Shown in pieces: positions 24,451 through 34,801 of a stretch of DNA of 64,000 nt (position 1 is its first letter; every line of letters starts with the position of its first letter). A program made the translations under genes and the position numbers. Source of the DNA: Oegoconia quadripuncta (taxonomy: Eukaryota > Arthropoda > Insecta > Lepidoptera > Autostichidae); contig OX438742.1 in NCBI GenBank assembly GCA_949316235.1, positions 13,391,315 through 13,455,314 on the forward strand. The letters are read 5' to 3'. A model generated the notes under the pieces. That model was given only the letters and a program-made list of their open reading frames with translations. It had not been told where the DNA came from and made no database searches.

Positions 24451-24579
24451 AATGTTGCGCCGCAAGTTCTCCTGTCGACTGCTCTGGTGAATATCGTGGA
24501 CGGATCAGGCAGTTTTCATACTGTGCGCGCTCTACAAGATTGTGGCAGCACAACTTGTTTCGCCACCGAAGTTATATAG
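24451..24579 (+). pseudogene. BEL/Pao retropepsin fragment
   Basis: The frame reads VLLSTALVNIVDGSGSFHTVRALQDCGSTTCFATE and then stops. This matches the start of the BEL/Pao aspartic protease region, normally LL-TA-V, then RALLDSGSQ-FIT. The catalytic DSG triad is changed to DCG, so it is inactive as well as truncated. No LTR was found nearby. Confidence 0.6.
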
Positions 24580-24629
24580 GCTTACATAGAATCGTTAACA
24601 GTTATGTATTGATAAAGTTTATTACGTGC

Positions 24630-24775
24630 GTCTATCAATCAATCAATCAATCAAATACGCTTTATTGTTTAAATAAGGAAGGTACATTTAAATGTCTTAT
24701 AGAAACTACAAATTAGGCGGCCTTATCGCTAACAGCGATCTCTTCCAGGCAAACTTATCATCACGGAATTCAATA
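24630..24775 (-). repeat. LINE 3' end with (ATCA)n, minus strand
   Basis: About five ATCA units at 24632-24652 precede ACGCTTTATTG. The minus strand contains AGATCGCTGTTAGCGATAAGG followed by CCGCC, a phrase I associate with a common lepidopteran LINE 3' region. Coding sequence is absent. Confidence 0.55.
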
Positions 24776-24779
24776 CGAG

Positions 24780-25980
24780 TAATTAAGTGGGTTAGCACAA
24801 ATAATTTCTTAATTGTTAAGTACATCTGAAAGTTCTGCATATTGAAATCAAAAAGTGTTATCTTATAGGTATGCAAAACATTAATAATCTATGTTGGATA
24901 AGACACCAATTATAACAATAATAAGTGGAAGTCTGACACCATTAATTGGGAAGACGTTTCAAAAGAGAGCCTGCAGAGATTATCATTTATTAAAGTTAGA
25001 AAGAGACGCATGATTTTGTAATATTACAGCTATACCCAAAAGTGATCTCAATTATGATCGAACAAAATCGTTCCAAAAATGGAAAGTCAAAATATTCTGA
25101 AGATTAATTAAGTATGATATGTTTACTCAACCAGACGATATTATGCCAGCCTCACAAATGGACTGTTTTACAAAAGTACACCGGATCTGTACCTGAATCG
25201 CGGTACACAAACAAATGTAAAAATCAATTCTGCAACAGCACAAACTGAAAATGTTCACAGTGGCATAATTTTTATTCTAGTAAAAGGTTAACTTAACTAG
25301 ATCACGCGGCTGTTAGTAATAGATATACTTACACCTGTAACTACCTACTTTTCAATGGAGAATATGTATTACTGTGACGCAGATTGCAATTACGGATTTC
25401 AGGATTTCAATTAAGGAAGGCGTCAAAACAAAAGCCCAGTCTCATTCGAACGATTTGTTTAACCCACCACTATTTAACAAACAAGGATTTGGTCGAGATT
25501 GCTGACTGTATTTAGGACTATTTCTCTCATGCGTCCTGCTTACTTCGACTGTTGCTCGTGAATTTAAAGAATTAGGTATACCAGATTTTGTAAGATCAAT
25601 TACATTATAGGGGAATATAGGACAGTTATCGAATGCATTTGACTTCAATAACAATCTTCCGTATTTTTAAAATCATTGTTGGATCAGTATATCTTACTTC
25701 AGTCGTTTATGTGCCTATAGGTAGGTACTTAAATGCTATTTTAATATTAGATAAGTTTAGTATCGGACGTAGGAACCATATCAATACGACCTTCAATATC
25801 CGAAGCTTAATTACAAGCTTTTGTTTCACTTGCCCTGTTTAATTACGTTCGTTGAAGTGAAATCTTATAAGTTACATTTGACCTACTTTCCGGTGTGGAA
25901 TTGCGATGAAATATTGTATATACAGAGGTAAGTCGGGTGATATTGCAATTTTATGGTATCATTACACTGATTTGATGGCC
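24780..25980. other. Unassigned stretch
   Basis: No gene, TIR or known repeat was recognised. The small ORFs at 25442-25654 and 25633-25842 show no motif. Confidence 0.35.
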
Positions 25981-26029
25981 ATAGGAAACAAAACAATGCA
26001 ACCCTATCGAATTTGGGCTCGTTTGATTT

Positions 26030-26230
26030 ATAATAAAGCCCGCGGCGTCGCCTGCGTGGTATGAATTTATCGCGGAAATTTGTTTTCGCGTGGGAACTGC
26101 CCACTTTATCAGGATAAAAAATATCCTATGTTTTAATCCTGGGTATATTCTACCAATATACCAAATTTCATAAAACTACGTGATTGAGCAACAAACAAAC
26201 ATCCAAACTTTCGCATTTATAATATTAGTT
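26030..26230. repeat. Common lepidopteran repeat ending near TTATAATATTAGTTA
   Basis: The order CCGCGGCGTCGCC, then CCAATATACCAAATTTCAT, then CAAACTTTCGCATTTATAAT followed by ATTAGTTA matches a widespread lepidopteran dispersed repeat (typical end CTTTCGCATTTATAATATTA). Class unclear, and only one end is defined. Confidence 0.5.
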
Positions 26231-26319
26231 AGAAGTTACATAGTATGCAGGATCTGAAGATGGAACTGGAAGGTTTGTGAATACTGCCTATATTTTTAAA
26301 AGATAAGAGAATCATATGC

Positions 26320-26995
26320 AGTCATTTAAATTTGCGAATTAAAAATAGATATAAAAGTACTATGAAGACGAGGGGATGGCGATGTATGAAGTAGGTACGC
26401 TATCCAGAAGCTATAATAATTCAGCTGAAGGGCACCACAGACGAATAAACATAAAATTTACTTAGATTTCTTTTATTTTAAATTGCTGCAAGGTATTACT
26501 TATGACGTTAGGCATAGCGTTTTTGTCATTTCCCAAGAAATCGGATACGAAGATAATATTCCTGATAAGAAATATTACAAGCTATTATAAAAATTACGAA
26601 AAATAGACAATTGCATTGAATAAAAAGTAGATTACCGGTGATCTACAGCAAAAGAGTGGCCAAATTAAGCACCCCTGCTGTAGTTGGTTCTTTTAAGAAG
26701 TTACTTAAATAAGTTGATTTTCAAAAGGGGACGACATAGAAAGTGACGACTAAGGAAGAACACTATTTAGTGACCACTTTTCAAGGTTACTACTTTGTGA
26801 AAAAACGACTTAGCAAAAATGACCATATGGTCTTGACTGAGGAGTATCAGCTGGTTCTGTGACCAAAAATCATTATGAAAAGCGAAAGCTGCAAGCGCTC
26901 TTGAAATTTGTCCAAATATACCTCGATCCATCAATAATAGTCTGGAGACGTTCACAGGAGTTACCTATGTTATGTAAATGTCCGAGATGGTTTAG
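26320..26995 (+). repeat. Diverged tandem duplication, unit 1
   Basis: About 680 bp whose landmarks recur in the same order in the next unit: AGTACTATGAAGACGAGG, GACGAATAAAC, TTTCCCAAGAAATCGGA, CTGCTGTAGTTGGTT, TTCAAAAGGGGACGACA, GGAGTATCAGCTG and AGTTACCTATGTTATGTAAA. No intact ORF. I do not recognise the source sequence. Confidence 0.8.
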
Positions 26996-27004
26996 GTGAA
27001 TTAT

Positions 27005-27820
27005 ACACACTCACTTAAATTCGCGGATTATAAAGAGATATGAAAGTACTATGAAGACGAGGAGATCGCAATGGATCACAAGAAATGCTATTCAGAAGAC
27101 GAAAGTAAATCAGCCGAGGGGCACCACCGACGAATAAACACAAAATTTGCTGGAAAGTCGTAACCTTTTTTTTTTAATTTTAATTTGAGGCAAGATATTA
27201 CTTATTTATGACGTGAGCGTAGCGTTTTCATCGTTTCCCAAGAAATCGGACACGAAAATATTATTTCTGACAAGAAATATTAGAAATTATTTATTTATCA
27301 GAATACAATTTATAAGGTTACCAAGTTATTATAAAAATTGAAACGAAAAACAGAATAGATCGTTTCTTAAGAAATCGGACACGAAGATATTATATTTCAA
27401 GCTATTATATAAATTAAAAAGGAAAATAGACCAATGAAATAGGTAAACGTTATATAAGTATATTTACTATAAACTGTAGTTCAGACATACACAGACTTAT
27501 ATTATCTATAGATCTACTGCAACAAATTGGGCCAAATTGAGCACCTCTGCTGTAGTTGGTTTAAGAAGTTATTTAAATAAATTAATTTTCAAAAGGGGAC
27601 GACAGACTAGTGACCACTTATGAAGGTTACTACCTACTTTGTGAAAAAGACGACACCTCACTAAGGAGTATCAGCTGACTCTGTGATAAGAAATTATTTT
27701 ATAAAAAGAGAAGTTGCAAGCGCATTTGAAGTTTGTCCCATAACAATTCGAGCCATCAATTAGACTGGAGACGTTTACAGTAGTTACCTATGTTATGTAA
27801 ATGTCGTGGGCAGATGGTTA
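27005..27820 (+). repeat. Diverged tandem duplication, unit 2
   Basis: Same landmark series as unit 1 but longer, partly because the segment around AAGAAATCGGACACGAA is itself repeated (near 27241 and 27370). A second internal insertion lies near 27430-27520. The many differences between units show that the duplication is old. Confidence 0.8.
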
Positions 27821-27867
27821 AAATAGCCACCCAATTAATGTCTAGGCGGATCGAAATGCTTCCTTGA

Positions 27868-28180
27868 TGAGGTTTTTTTTATGCACAACGGGTTTGTACT
27901 TGACCTCAATCACACCTGATGTTAAGTGAATATGAGGTCGAAGGTGGAAGCGTACTGACCCGGAAACCCCAACACATTTGGGAGACTAGCTATCTTATCT
28001 CTGACAACCGGAACACAATAATACCATTAATATTGCTTCTTGGCGGCAGATTTAGATAAGATGGTGATAGCTAGCCAGGCGAACATTTAAAATGCCCTTC
28101 CAGCAATCAGACCGAGTACTTAAATATGTCCCCGCTGGGGATCGAACCCGCGACCTCCGAAACGTAAACCCAATGTTGTT
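27868..28180 (-). repeat. SINE-like repeat with B box, minus strand
   Basis: The minus strand carries GGTCGCGGGTTCGATCCCC (B-box-like GGTTCGATCC, complement near 28140), followed by a body with TGCCGCCAAGAAGCAATATT. It ends at a T-run near 27872, i.e. an A-rich tail. I know this order from lepidopteran SINEs. A short related core (GCTGCTTGGCGGCAGATAT) also lies near 54157. Confidence 0.5.
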
Positions 28181-28439
28181 TAACCTTAAGGATTGAATGG
28201 GTCCAGGTGTCCAGTGCTGATTTGTGTGACTAGTGGCCACCGACAGTCACTCCTGTAGGTCACCGACTTAGCTTCTTTTATACAAGTATTAGTTTAAGGA
28301 AATGTGTTTGTGTGCAATAAATGAATAAATTTTTTACCACAAAAAACAACAAATGTATTAAAATTGAATCCAGAACCACCACATTTCAAAATAGTCTATA
28401 ATAGGTAAAATATTGGAGAAAATCTATAAACCCAAACTT

Positions 28440-28787
28440 CTAAAGACTTACCAATAAATCTATACAAAGTAGAAAAAGTTTACCCAAAATGCTGATAGCA
28501 TTACCTCGTTGAATGGCAATACGGATGCGTTTAAGATAAGCGCGAGCTCTGCAATTTCCAGATACCTCAATAAGGCGAGTGGACATACTTATCCTTGAGT
28601 TTCCAAGCTTCCGGCACGACCCTAATGTCGCCACACCAATGGGGGCGCAAAGATCTCCCAGGGCAGCATATTTACACCGCTTGCATCCTTCCGCAATGAT
28701 TGTAACCACGTCCGCCACATGGAATGTGACGTGCCGCAACTGTGTCAGCACAGGTGGCCTGTTTTGTTTATACCAGGTTCTTTCCAT
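28440..28787 (-). CDS. Unrecognised 115-codon ORF
   Basis: The longest ORF in its neighbourhood, in a GC-richer patch, with coding-like composition. It opens MERTWYKQNRPP, has cysteines spaced in EGCKRCKYAALGDLC, and then SCRKLGNSRISMSTRL and GNCRARAYLKRIRIAIQRGN. The basic tail suggests nucleic-acid binding or a mobile-element protein, but I cannot name a family. There is no splice evidence and no partner gene. The overlapping plus-strand ORF is the less plausible frame. It may be a fragment. Confidence 0.3.
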   Translation of the reverse strand: MERTWYKQNRPPVLTQLRHVTFHVADVVTIIAEGCKRCKYAALGDLCAPIGVATLGSCRKLGNSRISMSTRLIEVSGNCRARAYLKRIRIAIQRGNAISILGKLFLLCIDLLVSL

Positions 28788-28839
28788 TTCTCCAAGGAAA
28801 GCGCGTCACATAAGTATTAAAACCAAATAGCAAAAACCT

Positions 28840-29185
28840 ACTGGTTTAATCATCACTCAGCATGTGGGGTGCTTACGTTAATTATAGCTTTCGTACGTTA
28901 TCCTCTTGTTATTTTGTAACTTATATTAATTCCCCCAAATGATATCATGCCAGCAAATAATTGGTATTTATTTATCCAATTGACGTTTGCTTTTTTTCTA
29001 ATATTGTTTACTTTTATCAAAGGCCGTTCCTAATTCAAAATTAATAAATTACAGGTGGACCGAGCGAACAAAAGCGACCGAGCGATTATCACCTCCTTTC
29101 ATCTAATACCTATACCTAAAAGCATGGCTGAAATCCGAAATGACAGAAAAATAAGTTTTCATGTTTGAGGTTGCCACTTTAGACC
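28840..29185. other. Unassigned stretch
   Basis: AT-rich DNA without recognised features, between the unknown ORF and the PIF/Harbinger-type MITE. Confidence 0.35.
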
Positions 29186-29193
29186 TAGTCTAA

Positions 29194-29727
29194 GGCTGGG
29201 AATACATGTCAGATGTTTCCGATTGTCTGTTCAGACTAGATCCTATTTACTCGATACATATCCGATTTTTTCGTTTTGTTTTTTCTGAACTCAGTCGTTC
29301 CCGAGGTATCGTCCCGAGTGCTTGCGTACCTAGCCATACCTTGTACATACTCAATTGTTTATACAAGTGTTATTATTTTTGTATAGTAAACTTATAAAAG
29401 TAAAACTGAAACAAATTACGATATCTGGTATAGGTTTAGGTATAATCTCGAAGAAAAACAAAAATAAATTCCTTACATATTGTTAAACGACTTTAACAAG
29501 GATGAGGTTCTCAATTAGGTTTTATTTTCAATATTTCGTTACAGACGTCTTCCCAAACCAAATCTTTGTCTGTCGTGACACTCTTATCACGAGTATAGCA
29601 GCGCTGTTTCCGACTCGGACGTACAAGCCGGCTATATGATCGGAGGTGTATTGAATGTTCAAACAAACTATCAAACTAACAATCGGATCCGACTATGTGA
29701 TGCAAAAATCTGACATGTATCCCAGCC
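29194..29727. mobile_element. PIF/Harbinger-type MITE
   Basis: Terminal inverted repeats begin GGCTGGGAATACATGTCAGA at the left. The right end is the complement of GGCTGGGATACATGTCAGA, with one base absent. TAA lies directly outside both ends (29191-29193 and 29728-29730), a 3-bp TWA-type target duplication typical of PIF/Harbinger. The 534 bp have no transposase, so the element is non-autonomous. The ORF at 29206-29397 is fortuitous. Confidence 0.75.
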
Positions 29728-29729
29728 TA

Positions 29730-30740
29730 AGAGATCAACTTTAGACGGAAACAAAGACCAATAAATTATTGGTATGTGGAATGCCGTACAATGTTTCAGG
29801 AGCCCAGCTGACTCTTCGTATCTCTTTAGAAACTCAAAAAGTTAGCAAATGAAGTTACATCGTAACAGTCTATCAGCAGCAAGTGTCTGTTTCACAGTAT
29901 TTTTCAGTGCGGGAAAGTTGTTTTACCTGCTTATATCTCTGTAATCTTCCACATCTGTAGGTACCTACCACAATAATTCAGAAAAAATACAGACTTACAG
30001 TAGAATAGAAATATTTAATCATTTGTTACAGGTACAATTATTTTTACAAAAAACATATCTTAGATACTAATCGCAATGAGCTAATTGGTAGATGCCTGAA
30101 CTAGGTTGACCCTGTACCTCAGGCGAAAAATGCTTGAGTATTATTATTTAATTACAATAAAATTTATAACAGTCTCCAAAAATAAAGTAAGACATCTAAT
30201 CCTAAGTGAATAATATGATACTTAAATCTACTTACAATTAATGTCAAACTCATAAAATATTACAATTATTTCATCGCTACAAGCAAATCTTCAGTATGGA
30301 CATGCGATACTTGTTGTAAAAATTTATAGGCTTCGCCGGCGTGGACTTTATCTCGGAAAGGGGAATAAACATCTTTATGGAAACTGGCATAACCACCCGT
30401 CGACATTTTGATTTTTTTTTCAATGTTTCCGCGCACGACGAAAGTTATATATGATACTTATACGAACAAAAAATTACAAGTAATATGGTAGGTACCCTAA
30501 AGTGTCATGTTCCGACATAGAATCAATCAAGTAGGCTTGTATTTGCCTGCTAATCGGCAGGTGAGTACATACTTTCTTTTATTATTTAAAATAAATATCA
30601 ATATCCACCTTCAAATTAAAAGTAGGTTTTCGGTATATATAAAAAGAATAGAACCAATCCCTCTCCACCCTTGTGTGATGTACTAAAGTACTAAATGTAC
30701 TAATGTACTAAAGGGTCACTAAAGGACTTACCACAACAGA
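29730..30740. other. Unassigned stretch
   Basis: No gene recognised. A small direct repeat around TGTACTAA (GTACTAAAGTACTAAATGTACTAATGTACTAAAG near 30678-30711, read in pieces) is present. A GC-richer patch at 30330-30370 looks like repeat debris. Confidence 0.35.
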
Positions 30741-30744
30741 ACAA

Positions 30745-31247
30745 TAGATTTGCACGTTTCAACGGTAATAGGCTTCCCCCGTCACATGGCCGCGAGGCAC
30801 TGGCCATAAAGCTAGGTGATGACGTGCAACAGGTTGATAAGTTCCGTTATCTGGGGAGCACTATAACATCCAAGTGTGACCAGTAAAGGATCGGTGCCGC
30901 AGCTGCGGTATTTGGGAAGCTACTTTCCAAAGTTTTCTGCTCACATGACCTAAAGCCTGCCACCAAGGTTTCAGATCACATGGTCCGACCTAGTGCGTAA
31001 TACCGAAGTGCTGCACAGAGCCAATGTCGGTGTCATTAAGGCCTACTTAATGCGTCGGCAGCTTCGGTGGTGTGGTCACGTATCACGCATGGCAGATGAG
31101 AGAGTGGGGAAACACATCTTCTATTCTGAACTAGAGGAGGGCAAGCGAAAGCATGGCGGTCAACTTCTAAGATATAAGTATATTCAGAAGCGCCATATGA
31201 CAGACAACATTGAACCATCTGGAAGATTTGGCAGCACAACGTCCTGA
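30745..31247 (+). pseudogene. RTE-like LINE reverse-transcriptase C-terminus
   Basis: Across frames it reads KFRYLGSTITSKCD near 30840, then AAFGKL, then [30 protein letters not shown] and [15 protein letters not shown] to KRHMT at 30993-31195. That is the thumb and C-terminal tail of an RTE-like reverse transcriptase. The usual VLPTLLY-to-RWxHKVTN block is missing at about 30985, where an internal deletion joins the halves. A TAA after KCDQ and later stops confirm that it is dead. Confidence 0.7.
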
Positions 31248-31377
31248 ATGAATAGGAGAGTAAGCGATTTTGAGGTGCAGCATAAAGCTAACCTCGGCGT
31301 TAAACGCGACGAGCTGAATACCCGTCCACCCGCTGCCATTCATTATCACCACGTGGAAGGTGTGCTTACGTGCTCAC

Positions 31378-31513
31378 TGTTACGGAACCCTAAAAGGGTT
31401 GCTTAATTACGAAAATAATTATGTAGACTTTTAATGTAAAAAAAAATTGCGTTTGGGTTTAATAAATTTCAATAAAAAGTGAAGACCAGAGCCTCACCGC
31501 TTTATTCGCAACA
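31378..31513 (+). repeat. 5' LTR of a BEL/Pao element
   Basis: Starts TGTTACGGAACCC and ends TTTATTCGCAACA (TG...CA), contains AATAAA, and is followed at 31518 by TGGCGAGCGTTGG, a plausible primer-binding site. The right 88 bp recur at 38170-38257. The flanking 5-mers CTCAC (31373-31377) and CCCAC (38258-38262) differ by one base, a likely decayed TSD. At 136 bp it is short for a BEL LTR. Confidence 0.75.
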
Positions 31514-31582
31514 TTTGTGGCGAGCGTTGGATTATGAAACGAATCTGAACTGAACTGATTTTGATTTTTTTAAAGCTAAACT

Positions 31583-32935
31583 ATGGAGTCTCTGAAATGT
31601 AAACGTACTCAACAAAGACGTGATTTCACTAATGCTGTCAGTAAGTTCGAAAGTGTTCTTGAAACCAAAAATTTAGAAGAAATAGAAGACGCTTTGACTG
31701 TTTTATCTGATATAGCTGACATACTATTTTCGACGGAATCCCAACTATGCGAGTTGTGGTGCAAAGGTGAAGTTTTCGATGAAGAATTATTTCAATCCGA
31801 CCAGGATAAGGCCTTGGAATACAAACTGAGGTACACCAAGGCCCGAAACAAATTCAACAGGTTGGTCAAATCCCTTTGTAAATCTTTGAGTGGCAATACG
31901 ACTTCTTTAGCATCAGTAGTGAAACCGTCTCAATCAGGATGTGTCCATCACGACACTAACTACGATAGTGGGCACAAGTAGTTAAAAATCCCTAAACTGG
32001 AACTAACGAAGTTTGATGGCAATATAAAAAACTGGTTGATGTTCTGGGGACAATTCAAAAATAGATGAAGATAAGCACTTAGAAGACGTAAACAAATTCC
32101 AATATCTACTTCAATCTATGGCAATGAATTCAAGTGCTAGACAGTTGATCGAAAGCTATCCGCTAAGCGGGGAAAATTATGCTAAAGCTATAGAAGCACT
32201 AAAAGCTAGATTTGAGCGAAATAATCCTCTAATAGAAACTTACGTACGTGGATTATTAAATCTAGTGCAACAAAAAGGCCTAATCAATAATTTGCCATTG
32301 TTGTATGATAATCTCCAAACCCATCTTCAAGCGCTCGAAACACTTGGGGTTGCGAAAGACGGCAATATTGTTGCCTATGGTAGAGTCCGCTTTGCCAGAT
32401 GAATTATTACGACATGGAACAGAATCCGAGGCAAAAGTGAAAAGGGAAACGATCTCAGTAAGCTTATATCATTTCTTCGAGAAGAAGTAGAGTCAGAGGA
32501 AAGAATAAACATGGCACAAGAAGGATTCGCACAACTTACCTCTACCAATACTCCCACGACGTGTTTCGTCTCCGAGAGTAACAAGAACACTTCCACACAG
32601 AGTAAGAATACTTCGTCCCATTCTAAAAATGCATCAGTTCTCATGCTAGTTCTGAGTGCCACAAGGCGAATAACATGACTCTGAAAGAAAGAATAGAATA
32701 TGTAAAGAACAACAAATCCTGCATAATTTGTTTGAGAACTAACCACACTTCCAATAAATGCAGGAGTTACCCAAAATGTTTAGTCTGTAAGAAAAGACAC
32801 GTCACTTTAATGTGTCCTGATTTACAGGAGCATGATTCAACCAAGGAAGTGGAAAATACACAGAAATCCAATAATTTACTCTGCCACGAACGTAAACATG
32901 TTAAGGTTTACAATCTGTTATCTAAATCTTTTTAG
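31583..32935 (+). pseudogene. BEL/Pao gag with zinc-knuckle region (copy A)
   Basis: The first ORF (31583-31981) begins MESLKCKRTQQRRDF and is the BEL gag N-terminus. After a stop the frame resumes with LELTKFDGNIKNWLMFWGQF, then FQYLLQSMAMNSSARQLIESYP, EALKARFERNNPLIETYVRGLL and NLPLLYDNLQTHLQALETLG (the DUF1759-type capsid region). From 32675 comes MTLKERIEYVKNNKSCIICL with a Cys/His zinc segment (CRSYPKCLVCKKRHVTLMC). At least three frame breaks exist. The sequence is cut at about 32935 by the Copia insertion, and pol resumes at about 36140. Confidence 0.85.
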
Positions 32936-32936
32936 T

Positions 32937-33082
32937 GTGTTTGATGTGTTGCCTAGTTACTTTTGTTATTTTTCTTCCACTCTTGTCATTGTCAAATCTT
33001 TTACGTGAAAATATACCTATACATTTATTTCTCTAATAATTTATCTTTTAATACTACACTGCTAGAAGAGCACCTCCGCTAT
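32937..33082 (+). repeat. Probable 5' LTR of Copia fragment 1
   Basis: TGTTTGATGTGTTGCC near 32939 to GCTATCA near 33082 could be a short Copia LTR. Immediately downstream GGTTAAGGGCTCCAC (33083-33097) resembles the initiator-tRNA-Met half-site used by Copia elements. No matching 3' LTR exists, so the left boundary is inferred. Confidence 0.4.
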
Positions 33083-33117
33083 CAGGTTAAGGGCTCCACT
33101 GGTACAGAAGATAAGTT

Positions 33118-34375
33118 TTGGTAGAAATTATGGAGAGTTTTACGACCAAATTACAAATCGGCCTCCTTGAAGGAAAATCCAACTGGGCCACTTGGAAATA
33201 TAAGGTTTCCATTATGCTAAGAGGATTCATTGGTGCAATTGAGGTCGTAGAGGGAAGTTTTTTGAAACCCATGCCGTCGAATGAAGCTGGTGATGCAGAA
33301 ACTGCCGCATACAACGTCAAGCTGGCAAACTATAAGAAAGCAGAAAGCACAGCTCTTTTCATATTAACGAACAACATGACGGAGGAGACTGACTGGTCCA
33401 ATCTTAACGCAGAAATAACAAGTGGTCAAGATGATAACACTAAGTTACCAGATTTGTTTCTCATATGTAAGATTTTGGATACATTGGATGAAAAGTTCTT
33501 CACGTTTCGCTCGAGTTGGCTTCTTATTAATAAAAATGAAAGACAGCTGAAAACTTGACAAGTCATCTTTGCGCATTCGAAAGATCTTTGACAAACAAAA
33601 GTGAGACAAGTCAAGAGACTCTTGTTACAAGAGCGCAAAAGGCAAAACCGAGGAAAGACGAGAAATTGAAATGTCACTACTGTTATGTTCTGGAAGGGGT
33701 CACCGAGTCAGAAACTGCCAGAAATGGATCGATGACGGTAGACCACCGAAGCCTTCAACGTCAGGAGCAGCGACTACCTCGAAACAAATTCAGAACGTCC
33801 TTTATTGATTTATGTGTGCTCGTCTGAGAACCAAGACAAGATAAATTGGTTTGTGGATAATGGAGCCACAACACACATAACAAATAGAGTTGGTATCTTC
33901 GTAAACTTTCAGAAGTTTCATTCAAATCACACTGTTACAACGGCAGATGGGACCACTATTCCTGCAAAAGGAAAAGGCTCTGTGAATGTTGAATCGAACA
34001 TCAAAGGCAATAGGAAAATTATCACAGTTAGCGACGTCTGGTATTTGCCATCCTTAACAAAGAATTTGTTTTCGGTTCTAGCGGCGCAAGATAAGCTTCC
34101 AAACAGCGTATTCACATCTACAGTGAAGGAGTGTATGCTTGTAGCAGATGGCGTCCCTCACGTGATGGGAAACAGGGAGCAGAATGGAGGGTTATACAAG
34201 CTGTCACTTAGAACAGTTCAGCCAAATAATCCCATACAGATAAGTATGGTGACAACACTTTCCGAAATGATGCAATTATACCATGAACGGTTCGGCCATT
34301 AAAATAAAAGGCACGTTAAAGCCCTAGCAAAGAGGGAACTTGGAATCGAGCTGAATTTTGATGGGGATATCAAGA
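33118..34375 (+). pseudogene. Copia gag to pre-integrase fragment
   Basis: Gag begins MVEIMESFTTKLQIGLLEG and includes NWATWKYKVSIMLRG. Next come a zinc-knuckle remnant (CHYCY, with the rest out of frame near 33680-33730), the protease motif WFVDNGATTHIT (33850) and VSDVWYLPSLTKNLFSV. The pre-integrase end GLYKLSLR and MQLYHERFGH follow at 34285. Integrase, RT and RNase H are missing. The fragment abuts the inverted BEL fragment at about 34375. Frameshifts lie near 33410-33560 and 33720-33800. Confidence 0.85.
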
Positions 34376-34801
34376 GAAGTTTGCGCCAATTAATAGACTT
34401 ACTTCGTCAGGTGAGTCAGTCGAGTCATTTAGTATGATGCCGTTTTGACGTAGTTGCTCTAGTATTACAGAGGACCTTACCTTAGGTAAAAAACCACAAA
34501 TATTTGTCTGCTCTACAACAGATAGTTCTATACAAAAGTTGTTTTCGACATTCTTTAGACATATGCCAAATACCTGACATTCTTCTTTTTTCGTCTCGAA
34601 CCCGCCGAACAAACAATGAGTTAGTACCTCCTTAGTAGTAGGTTTCTGGTCAAGTTTCTGAATCAGATCTTTTTTAATGTAAGACCCTTGTGTACCACTG
34701 TCAATGAGTGCTCTAATACGGATCTCTTTCTTGCCATGCACTAATTTCACCGCCAAAGTTTGCAATAAAGTTGTTCTGGTGCACTTGAGTTGACATGACA
34801 A
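34370..34801 (-). pseudogene. BEL/Pao aspartic protease (copy B, inverted)
   Basis: Minus-strand frame of 143 codons: TLLQTLAVKLVHGKKEIRIRALIDSGTQGSYIKK carries the DSG catalytic motif. It continues VLTHCLFGGFE, VVEQTNICGFLP and VSLLIGANFS, the DUF1758-type retropepsin and linker of BEL/Pao Pol. It joins the gag of the same copy upstream on the minus strand. The RT is missing beyond 34370, where Copia sequence abuts. Confidence 0.85.

Noticed and set aside
32375..32746. 123-codon minus-strand ORF
   Set aside because: Shadow of BEL gag copy A.
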